Position numbers and translations under genes: made by a program. Of a stretch of 64,000 bases of DNA, positions 57,076-64,000 are shown in pieces; the first letter of the stretch is position 1; each line of letters starts with the position of its first letter. Source of the DNA: Renibacterium salmoninarum ATCC 33209. Lineage in GTDB: Bacteria > Actinomycetota > Actinomycetes > Actinomycetales > Micrococcaceae. The notes beneath the pieces were generated by a model. It saw nothing but the letters and a program-made list of their open reading frames with translations, did no database searches and was not told the origin of the DNA. Where the stretch lies: positions 2,232,001-2,296,000 of the forward strand of contig NC_010168.1 in the NCBI RefSeq assembly GCF_000018885.1, in the 5' to 3' direction.

Positions 57076-58191
57076 TTATTCCGGAGCATAAACCGCTCGG
57101 GCAAGCGCATCCAAGATCTCGGCGCTGCGCGGGCCGAAGGAGAGAATGTCGCTGTCGGCCATATCGACAAACCGCTTATTCTTACCGGCATTACTCAAGG
57201 CGAGCGCAGGTTTTTGCGCTAATAGCCCGTCTACACCGCCAACAGAGGTGATCCCACCGCTCATCACCAGGATCAAATCCGGATTCATTTGTGCAAGTGC
57301 TTCATCCGTCATTGGTTTCATACCTTGCCAATTGATCTCCGCTGCAACATCGATGCCGCCCAGACCGGAAATAAGCGCATCTGCCCCGGATCCTTCACCG
57401 AACAGGTAATAAACTCCGCTACCGCCACGCAGGTAGAGGAAAGCCATTCGGAGTTTTTGTGCTGAAACTTTCGGTGCTATCGCGGCAATTTCAGCCTTTT
57501 TCTCGTTGACCGAGCTGCCAAGTTGCGCTGCCAGCTTGGCTCCGGAGTCCGGTACGCCCAGCGCTGCGCCGACTTGTTTGGCTAGCTCTTGTGCGCCCTC
57601 AAATGACGGCGCGTTCTTCACGAAAACTACCGGAATTCCAGATTGGCGCAATTGCGTGATGATATCGAGCGGCCCAACAGTGCCGTCTGTGATCACAACT
57701 GATGGTTTGAGCGCCAAGATGCTCTCCGCATTGACGGACTGCCCGTTAGGGGAGGTAACCAGCGGTAGGTTTGCTGCCTGCGGCAACGTCGTCGCAACAT
57801 CCCGACCCACCAGTTTCTCGCCCAATCCCAGGCCGTAGACCGTGCCCGCTATTGAACCGGAAAGATCGAATGCCACAATGCGCTCAGTGCTCGTTACCTG
57901 CACGTCAACATCACCACCGCGATCGTGCGAAGCCACGCTGGCTGGCAGAGTCTGCCTCGGATTCGCCTCAACCGGGAGCACGGAAGCATCCGATAATTTT
58001 GCCGTTGAAATGCCCTGGAATGACTTTGGTTCGCGCAGCAGCTTCAGCGAAGACAATGCGGGCAAACTCGCCGAAGTCACTGCCGACGACGGGCTCCCGG
58101 AGTTGGCATCACCGGAACCCAAACCGCAAGAGCTCAACGCAAGGCTCAGCAGCGCTACCCCAGCTAAGCCAACTTTCGACCGCCGGTTCAT
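57076..58191 (-). CDS. hmuT: Heme-binding ABC lipoprotein
   Basis: Substrate-binding lipoprotein of the heme importer. From the chosen ATG 58191 a signal peptide ends in lipobox LSSC. The body has two lobes of the PeriBP-2 fold: TERIVAFDLSGSIAGTVYGLGLGEKLVGRDV, LALKPSVVITDGTVGP and the C-terminal LAQKPALALSNAGKNKRFVDMADSDILSFGPRS. Start ATG overlaps the stop of the HtaA gene (ATGA), so both are co-expressed. Corynebacterial HmuT is the nearest model and uses Tyr/His to bind heme. The specific ligands cannot be named with certainty here. Confidence 0.92.
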   Translation of the reverse strand: MNRRSKVGLAGVALLSLALSSCGLGSGDANSGSPSSAVTSASLPALSSLKLLREPKSFQGISTAKLSDASVLPVEANPRQTLPASVASHDRGGDVDVQVTSTERIVAFDLSGSIAGTVYGLGLGEKLVGRDVATTLPQAANLPLVTSPNGQSVNAESILALKPSVVITDGTVGPLDIITQLRQSGIPVVFVKNAPSFEGAQELAKQVGAALGVPDSGAKLAAQLGSSVNEKKAEIAAIAPKVSAQKLRMAFLYLRGGSGVYYLFGEGSGADALISGLGGIDVAAEINWQGMKPMTDEALAQMNPDLILVMSGGITSVGGVDGLLAQKPALALSNAGKNKRFVDMADSDILSFGPRSAEILDALARAVYAPE

Positions 58192-61100
58192 CGTGTACTC
58201 ACACTCAGCCGACGTCGGAGGAACAGAACCAGCAGCAGAACCAGGGCCGCCGCAATAATGGCCACGGGAATAGCCCAGAGTAGCCACCAGAGATCGCCCG
58301 GCTGAGCAGCACTACCGCCGTCCAAGCTGTTGACCGGCGGCGCTACGACGGGCGTTTTGGCCTCAGTTGGTTTGCCGCAGTCTGCCGGAACCGGGAAGCT
58401 GAAACTCACCGGATCGAAGGCAGCGCCTGACTCATAGTTCGGGAAAGCAATATGTCCTGCCGGCGTCAATGCCGACGGCGCAGCGGTGACTTTCATGGTG
58501 CCACCGTCAAACGAAGTGCTCACCGCTCCCAGATCTAACTTCACAAACGACGAGGCTTTATTATCGATCATCGCGCCGTCCATCGTGGCTCCGGAAACAT
58601 CGAGCAGTAAGAACGCAGTTCGATCGTCCACGAGTTGGATCTGCGGATTGGCCACCGTGGTGTTCAGCACGCCGTCGTGACCAGTGAAATTGACCGAGCC
58701 GGTGAACTTCACCAAACCGGCTTTCGTGCTGGGGTTGATCGCACCGCTGCCTTGTGACCAGGCGAAATTCGGTGTCTGATAGCTTGCCCCGTTTGCTGTG
58801 GTCCAGTTACCGTTCGCGATAGTTGATTGGATGTAGGAGCGGAAAGACTCTTTGAACCCCCAACTCAGGTTTGCCCCATCAACCTTGCACTGGCCAGCCA
58901 GGTCTTGTTCGCCGATTTTCAGCGTCACGCCACGGTTGACGCTGCCTTGGAAGGTCAGGGTGTGCTCCCCCGTTAGATCAGCGGGTAAGGCCCCTGTCCA
59001 GCTGACATTTCCTTGTCCATCCGCGACAAGGTCATCTGCGAGCACTCGTGGCTCGGAGTAGATGACCGCTTTGATGTACTTTTCATTCGGCTGGAATCCG
59101 CTCGCGGTTGCCGTAATGGTGCTACCGGCTTGAAGCTTGAGCGGATCAGCGCCTTGCAGGGTAATACCTTCCTTAACGGGCGCTTCTGCCGGTGGCTTCC
59201 AGTCCTTGTTCGAGAATGCAGCAACCGTGGTCTTACCAGTTCCCGCTTTCGTGCCGTCGGGCCCGATAGCCGTACCTGGCGCTGGCGGCGATCCCACGGT
59301 GAAGGTCACCGGATCCATTACTTGGCCTGGCTGATAAAACTGGCTACTGCCGTAGCTGAACATCCGAGCTCCAGTTGCACTCAAAGTGACTGGCGCATTC
59401 GCATAGGAAACACCGCCGTCGAGTTCGGTTTTTGCCGCTGCCTCGAGGTTTACCGCAGCAATTGCCACAGGCCCTGAACCGTTGGCTGAAACAAACAGAG
59501 TGCCAGCGGTTGCGGAATCAATACTGAGCTGCGGGTTGCTAAAAGTTAGATTCAAAATGCCGCCGTGACCCCAGAACTGTACTGAGCCCTGATACCCGGT
59601 GCTGCCCGTGCCGCTCGCCACGTTCCACGTGCTGGTGCCGGTTTGGGCGAAAGTGAAGTTTTCCCGCCCGCTGGCACCGTTACTCGTAGCAATCCAACCC
59701 CGAGCGATCGAACCTGAGATATAGCTACGGAAACTATCTTTGACGCCCCAGGTCAGAAAACCTGCCACAGTGCTGCCCGGCCTGCTCGTCGCAGTTGGGT
59801 CAATGGGTAGTTGTGGTTCTGGAGCCTTTTCTGTAGTCACCGACAGCGCAGCAGGTTTCGTCGCAATAGCACCGGCCGGATTAGTGAACACTGCCCGGTA
59901 CTGCACGCCGTCATCGAGCTGGCGAGCGCTAATGTTTAGCTCGGCTGCGGTAGCGCCGGGGATGTCTTTGAACGCCAGCACTCCCCTGGCTTTGGCTTGC
60001 CACTGCACGCTCGGCGCAGGTGAGGCGGAGGCCTCGACACGAAAAGTGGCTTGCACAGTTTGACTACCGGTTGGCACGTTCAGCGTCAGCGGAACCGGCT
60101 GCATGGAAATCCTTGGTGAACTAGCTAAGGAGAACGAAGCAAAGCCGAATAGCCCTTTACCGTCGTTTTCAATGCCTTGCTGCCTGCCATCGAAAGTTGC
60201 CGCATAAACCGAGTGATCAGCCGCGACCAAGGGTGGAAAGGGATTTTGGCTCAGGTAGGGCGAAGACAACGTGGTCAGCACGCCGCCGTTACGCACCGCA
60301 CTCAGTGTCTGCGCGTTGCCGTCTTGAGCCCAAAGCGTGGCATTCTCGGGATCAATCGCGAACACCGAGGCCTTAGCTAAATCCGCCACAGGGTTGGAAA
60401 CATAGAGTTGGCCGTTACCAGAACTATTGAGATTCTGAGCCAAGGCAGTGCCCGTTCGGGACGCTGCGCGCGTGAGATAAACACTGTTACCAGCTGCAAA
60501 CGCGCCGTTGTAACCAGTATTGTTCTGCGTGCCAACGTCAGTTCCAGCAATCTCCTCAACAACCGCGGTACCGGGTGCCGGCAGCGTGATGCGTTGCGCT
60601 AACACCTTTTCCGGAACGCTCCCGCCTGGAAGCGGGTTAAGTTTGGCTCGGGGCAACAGTAAGGAGCCGTCGCTCAGCACAACACCACCAGCTAGCCGAT
60701 ACCAGGTGCCACCTCGGTCGGACCCGACTAGCGCTTTAGGCAATGCGTATTCGGTTGCCGTTGCAGCGCCGTTAGCGTTGATAACCCATTTGGTCAGCGT
60801 CCGTTGCCTGTTGTTTTGGTCTTTATCCCCCGGGGGTAGCTTTCCAGCTAACTGAAATGCTTCGCCCCGTGCCCCGCTCCACAAGAACTGCCCACTTGGA
60901 ATGGGAATCGACAGTCCTTTCAACACGGAATAGGTCTGCCGAGCTGCATCCCATTGCAAAGCCGAGTCTATGTTGGCTCCTGGAGCCGTTGACGAGCGGA
61001 AATAGAGTCGTCCCGCAGCCGGATCGGCCATCGCCAAGCTGCCAATCTGGCTACTTTCCGCCCAGCTCAACGTCAACGAGCTGCCAATAAAACTGCGTTT

Positions 61101-61979
61101 GGCCAGATCGTAAGCTCGGTAAATTTTCGTCTGCGTTGTGTCATCGTTCGCCACGGTGTGGTAGATCCCCGAGCTGGGATCGGCCCAGAGCGTGCTGAGG
61201 TCGCGACCATCGATGAGCCGATTTTCAGCCATCACCAATTTGGGACTGCCCGGTAACGTCCAAGATTCGCTGACCACCGGTGCACCGCCGGGACCGGCGT
61301 AGCTGAATCCAACAGGATCAACTATTTGGCCAACCGTGTAACCAACCGCGTCGACTCCTTGCTGCGTCCAGGCTGTTTGAATCTCGGACCACGAGGTGTT
61401 TCCACTGTCCAGGACCGGCTTTTTCTCCGAAACATCGAGCTGCACTAGTGGCACGCGACCAAAATCGACCATTTGCCAGGTGTTGATGTTGCGTGAAACA
61501 ACTTCCATACTCAACGTTGCACCATCGGCTCCGATAGTTACTGAGGGGTTAGCGAATGTCACATCCAGAACGTGAATATCTAATGGACCATTAGAGCCTG
61601 GCGGCGGCGAGATGAGGTTCTTCTCGTCCGGGTAGTAGTGACTTTTCCAATGCAAAGAACCGGAGAAATTCACTATGGTGGTGCCGCTAGTCGCATCAAA
61701 GCTGCCAGACGTTAGGGGGAACGTGAAATTGCCCCCGGGCGTCGGCTGGGCCGAGCCGCCCGCCAGTGCAGCAGGGCCAGCGTACTGTCGCCAACTTGCT
61801 TTAACTCCCCAGTTCAACGAACCCTTGCTGAGTTGAACTGCTGCCGCTGGGATGTTTTCCTGTTTGTCACCTGGTGCCGCGGTTGCAGGTGAGGTGGTGA
61901 GGAAAAGACCAGCAAACGCCAAGGCGATCGCCAAGACGCTAGCAAAAAATCGTTGGGTGGACGGCGAGTGTGCAGGCAC
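58188..61979 (-). CDS. htaA: Large cell-surface heme-binding protein with three HtaA domains
   Basis: About 1263 residues. The chosen start GTG 61979 has GGAG upstream; an earlier GTG at 62030 lies inside a terminator hairpin. Order: signal peptide (cleavage near PATA); HtaA 1 (about 50-233, LNWGVKASWRQYAG); a beta-propeller-like region (about 246-616); an Ig-like domain (620-713); HtaA 2 (738-896, LTWGVKDSFRSYIS); an Ig-like linker; HtaA 3 (1033-1193, LSWGFKESFRSYIQ); a C-terminal membrane anchor (1231-1255) with RRR tail. HtaA domains bind heme in corynebacteria. Here the protein probably captures heme and passes it to HmuT. The propeller insertion makes it larger than known HtaA. Confidence 0.93.
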   Translation of the reverse strand: MPAHSPSTQRFFASVLAIALAFAGLFLTTSPATAAPGDKQENIPAAAVQLSKGSLNWGVKASWRQYAGPAALAGGSAQPTPGGNFTFPLTSGSFDATSGTTIVNFSGSLHWKSHYYPDEKNLISPPPGSNGPLDIHVLDVTFANPSVTIGADGATLSMEVVSRNINTWQMVDFGRVPLVQLDVSEKKPVLDSGNTSWSEIQTAWTQQGVDAVGYTVGQIVDPVGFSYAGPGGAPVVSESWTLPGSPKLVMAENRLIDGRDLSTLWADPSSGIYHTVANDDTTQTKIYRAYDLAKRSFIGSSLTLSWAESSQIGSLAMADPAAGRLYFRSSTAPGANIDSALQWDAARQTYSVLKGLSIPIPSGQFLWSGARGEAFQLAGKLPPGDKDQNNRQRTLTKWVINANGAATATEYALPKALVGSDRGGTWYRLAGGVVLSDGSLLLPRAKLNPLPGGSVPEKVLAQRITLPAPGTAVVEEIAGTDVGTQNNTGYNGAFAAGNSVYLTRAASRTGTALAQNLNSSGNGQLYVSNPVADLAKASVFAIDPENATLWAQDGNAQTLSAVRNGGVLTTLSSPYLSQNPFPPLVAADHSVYAATFDGRQQGIENDGKGLFGFASFSLASSPRISMQPVPLTLNVPTGSQTVQATFRVEASASPAPSVQWQAKARGVLAFKDIPGATAAELNISARQLDDGVQYRAVFTNPAGAIATKPAALSVTTEKAPEPQLPIDPTATSRPGSTVAGFLTWGVKDSFRSYISGSIARGWIATSNGASGRENFTFAQTGTSTWNVASGTGSTGYQGSVQFWGHGGILNLTFSNPQLSIDSATAGTLFVSANGSGPVAIAAVNLEAAAKTELDGGVSYANAPVTLSATGARMFSYGSSQFYQPGQVMDPVTFTVGSPPAPGTAIGPDGTKAGTGKTTVAAFSNKDWKPPAEAPVKEGITLQGADPLKLQAGSTITATASGFQPNEKYIKAVIYSEPRVLADDLVADGQGNVSWTGALPADLTGEHTLTFQGSVNRGVTLKIGEQDLAGQCKVDGANLSWGFKESFRSYIQSTIANGNWTTANGASYQTPNFAWSQGSGAINPSTKAGLVKFTGSVNFTGHDGVLNTTVANPQIQLVDDRTAFLLLDVSGATMDGAMIDNKASSFVKLDLGAVSTSFDGGTMKVTAAPSALTPAGHIAFPNYESGAAFDPVSFSFPVPADCGKPTEAKTPVVAPPVNSLDGGSAAQPGDLWWLLWAIPVAIIAAALVLLLVLFLRRRLSVSTR

Positions 61980-62017
61980 AGAAAGCTCCAAAGGATACGA
62001 AAGATCAAGCGGCGAAA

Positions 62018-62051
62018 GCGAAGGCGACACCCTCTTGAGTGTCGCCTTCGC
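62018..62051 (-). terminator. Hairpin terminator after the small secreted gene
   Basis: Perfect 13-base arms (62018-62030 and 62039-62051; GCGAAGGCGACAC) with an 8-base loop, 49 bases past the stop at 62100 and before htaA. Read-through would link this gene to htaA-hmuT. Confidence 0.75.
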
Positions 62052-62099
62052 CCGTTAGTCGATCAACGGCATCGAAACCGGGTCGAGAAGCAGTCGAAA

Positions 62100-62618
62100 T
62101 TAGTCGACGTAGACGTTCACAACGTCCGGCGCGCCCACCGGGACGTACTGTCCGGCCGGGGTTTTGCCGTAGTAAGAGACAACGATGGCGCACTGCTCGC
62201 CGCCATTGTCCTTAGCCGTGTTCAGACAGGTGGTGCTGCCGACGCCGGGCTGGCGAGTGGTGAAGTCAAAGTTATTGAAGTCGCCATCGATGATCACGGA
62301 GTTGGAGTAGCTGCTTGCCGCGGCGGTTAGACGAGTAGCCCGACCGGATTCACCGTTGCAGGCAGTTCCCGGAGTCTTAGCGACGTTGCAGCTAGAGATT
62401 GCATAAAAACCAGCCCCGGTAGGTACGGTTCCCTGCACAGTAACGGAGCTTCCGCTAACGACGGAAGAACCATTGACCGGGTTGGTTACGGCTGCCTGAG
62501 CAGGCATTGCACTGAGCAAACCCAAAGCAACTACGGCGACAGCGGCCGCTGGGACAGCGAACAGACGGGACTTCTTTTTGGCGTTCGAGGAGGTTTCGGC
62601 CAGCAAGGTGCGAGTCAT
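62100..62618 (-). CDS. Small secreted Ig-fold protein, possibly neocarzinostatin-like
   Basis: Secreted protein of 172 residues: basic N-terminus, signal peptide ending MPAQAA (about residue 42), then one beta-rich domain with two Cys pairs (SSCNVAKTPGTAC and STTCLNTAKDNGGEQC). The pattern of Cys and the motif order (…VTVQGTVPTGAGFYAISSCN…, …GVGSTTCLN…CAIVVSYYG…) resembles the neocarzinostatin/actinoxanthin fold. A hairpin separates it from htaA. It sits in the heme locus and has a DtxR-like box upstream, so a role in surface heme or iron handling is plausible but unproven. Confidence 0.75.
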   Translation of the reverse strand: MTRTLLAETSSNAKKKSRLFAVPAAAVAVVALGLLSAMPAQAAVTNPVNGSSVVSGSSVTVQGTVPTGAGFYAISSCNVAKTPGTACNGESGRATRLTAAASSYSNSVIIDGDFNNFDFTTRQPGVGSTTCLNTAKDNGGEQCAIVVSYYGKTPAGQYVPVGAPDVVNVYVD

Positions 62619-63000
62619 CTGAGACCATTCTTTCTGCGATAGGCTGGCCTCGCAGCCTAGCCCTATGAAGGTGCCGCATTCGCGGCTCTATGTGGGTCGT
62701 ACGGCGTCCGGGGCGGGATCCTTCGACAGTTTTCGCCCCGGTTCGCTGCACATCTAACAAGGTCGTAAACCTTGAGTTCGGCCATTGCATGGAATCTGTT
62801 CGACCGACAGATTCGAGGCTAATCGACAGCCTTTACTTAGGCAAGGCAAGGCTAAGCTAAGCTAATTAAAAGCTGATGTGATGCTCGTCGCATTTCGATA
62901 CTTGAGCACATTTCTCACTGCTGCCAGAACGCAAAGTTGCGGTGCCAAAGGCACCGCCACTTCAGAGTAAAACTGAGCTAATTAGTTGCTAAATCAGGCC
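62619..63000. other. Spacer with iron-box-like motif
   Basis: No gene I can support. It is AT-richer near 62840-62900 and holds the box at 62842-62860; it is the leader of the small secreted gene on the minus strand. Confidence 0.5.
62842..62860 (-). promoter_or_regulatory. Weak DtxR/IdeR-like iron box
   Basis: CAAGGCAAGGCTAAGCTAA aligns with the iron-box consensus TTAGGTTAGCCTAACCTAA at about 13 of 19 positions, with repeated AAGC/GCTAA units around it. It lies 224 bases upstream of the small secreted gene. Weaker than the box before hmuO, so it is a candidate only. Confidence 0.5.
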
Positions 63001-63948
63001 TTAGTAGTTCGCTAAAACCAGATCCGTTTTGAAGGCATTTTCATGCAATAACCGGCCAAGGCCATCAAGGGTTTTGATGACGTCAGAGCGAATCGCCGTC
63101 GCATCGCCGAGCTTGGTCGCATCCGCGCTGACCTCAAGATAGCTGTACGAGCCATTTTGGGACTTCATCGGCGTCAGCTGAAGATCAACAGCGTGCCCGC
63201 CAATGGTCGCCGAGTAGTTTGACTGCCGTACCGGACCATAGATCCGCGATTTGTCGATCACGGAGCTCACCCAATTATTCGACCGCCATTTGCTCAACTT
63301 TCCGGGAAGATTCGACTGAACTACGTCGATAGAATCCGCACCACCGGGCAGCTGGTCGTCATTGAGGCTGTCCGCAGAAGCCTTCTTTTTATTAGAGAAA
63401 TCCAAGGTGGAAATTGTGTAGCTCATGTTTACTTGCGCATCATAATTAGTGTCCGAGGAGCTGAATCCCGAGTCATTGGCGGTATCCAAAGTGGCATTGA
63501 TGTCCTTCGCAGCGGTGCCTCCATTGGCAATACTGAACCGCTTCTTATAGGTCAGTTTTTGATCGCCAGCGCCGTTGTCCCGCTTGATTCGCATGCTCCA
63601 ACCTTCGCTTGCAAGGTCCTGCGCACTGTCATCAATGTACTGGGCCAGCTCATATCCTGACTCTGAGCTAATGCTCAGCTTGCTGCTCGACGTCGCGGTG
63701 AATTTGCCGTTTGAGTCAAGCACCTTTGCCGGGTCCAAACGCAATTTGATCTGGTAGGTAGGGCTGGCATTAGAGGCTGCCCGAGCCGAAAGCGGTGACT
63801 CGAGGGCCGCGGGGCCGCTGATCGTTGCCGCGACGACCGCAGCTGCAGCAAGTAATGCAGTCCAGCGCGGAAGCCGCCGCTGTGCTGCTGAAGTGGTTTG
63901 AATATTCGCAAGTTCGATAGACATGAATTTATTTTCACTAACCAACAC
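63001..63948 (-). CDS. Secreted CYTH-like domain protein
   Basis: Exported protein of about 315 residues with a long signal region (RRLPRWTALLAAAAVV…, cleavage near SARAA, about 58). The mature part resembles the CYTH/triphosphate tunnel fold: YQIKLRLDP strand, paired basic strands WSMRIKRDN and LTYKKRF, and a C-terminal SYLEVSADATKLGD strand followed by a helical RSDVIKTLDGLGRLLHENAFKTDLVL block. CYTH enzymes are normally cytoplasmic. The alternating Arg/Lys is typical of the tunnel. Start GTG 63948 or ATG 63924. It adjoins the heme locus, but no functional link is visible. No firm activity can be given. Confidence 0.7.
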   Translation of the reverse strand: MLVSENKFMSIELANIQTTSAAQRRLPRWTALLAAAAVVAATISGPAALESPLSARAASNASPTYQIKLRLDPAKVLDSNGKFTATSSSKLSISSESGYELAQYIDDSAQDLASEGWSMRIKRDNGAGDQKLTYKKRFSIANGGTAAKDINATLDTANDSGFSSSDTNYDAQVNMSYTISTLDFSNKKKASADSLNDDQLPGGADSIDVVQSNLPGKLSKWRSNNWVSSVIDKSRIYGPVRQSNYSATIGGHAVDLQLTPMKSQNGSYSYLEVSADATKLGDATAIRSDVIKTLDGLGRLLHENAFKTDLVLANY

Positions 63949-64000
63949 GTCCGGAGGCTCTCAACAGAGTGAACGTTTAATGACTCCAAGCTGGGAATTC

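Overview
The window is chromosomal DNA from an actinobacterium of the Micrococcaceae (Arthrobacter/Renibacterium type). The signs are a dcw cluster ordered mraZ-rsmH-ftsL-ftsI, a GarA/FtsR/GcvH block, a class II DAHP synthase, a PASTA-type Ser/Thr kinase, an Rpf protein and an HtaA-type heme uptake locus. GC looks moderate for the group. At least seven genes are broken by single stops or frameshifts, which suggests a genome in reductive decay. Renibacterium salmoninarum is my best guess; it rests on general knowledge, not on a search.

Layout. 1-3.8 kb: start of the division/cell-wall cluster (minus strand) with an MraZ box. 4-10 kb: a broken peptide-binding lipoprotein, a DUF3040 protein, DinB, a lipoprotein, a polyprenyl synthase and an Rv2175c-like regulator. 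10-14 kb: a LysM/transglycosylase cell-wall protein and a PASTA kinase. 13.8-15 kb: a nuclease-like gene flanked by two copies of a long palindromic repeat; a third copy lies at 32.8 kb. 15-27.6 kb: aroG, plsC, a hydrolase, glucokinase, acyl-CoA ligase, a decayed ParA-like gene, pyruvate carboxylase and an intact ParA. 27.6-33.5 kb: a broken phytase-like surface protein, then the MerR / bifunctional nuclease / FtsR / GarA / GcvH block and an Rpf factor. 33.9-37.9 kb: a TetR-controlled operon (hydrolase, Baeyer-Villiger-type monooxygenase, SDR) in which two of the three enzymes carry nonsense mutations.

38.5-53.8 kb: the most interesting locus, six genes in one tight plus-strand operon. Two giant synthases together carry enoyl-reductase-like (twice), KS, AT, ACP (twice), KR, KS, AT, DH and phosphopantetheinyl transferase domains. 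They are followed by a free ACP, two paralogous alpha/beta hydrolases and a glycosyltransferase between them. The domain set matches that of PfaA-PfaE polyunsaturated fatty acid synthases, but repackaged. I infer an iteratively built acyl or polyketide chain that is glycosylated. The product is unknown.

53.8-64 kb: a broken YbaK-like gene, then a heme/iron locus. An iron box precedes hmuO, a frameshifted permease hmuU and the ATPase hmuV. Facing them are a large HtaA-domain surface protein, the heme-binding lipoprotein hmuT, a small secreted protein and a secreted CYTH-like protein. The permease lesion implies that heme import through this system is impaired unless the shift is a sequencing error.
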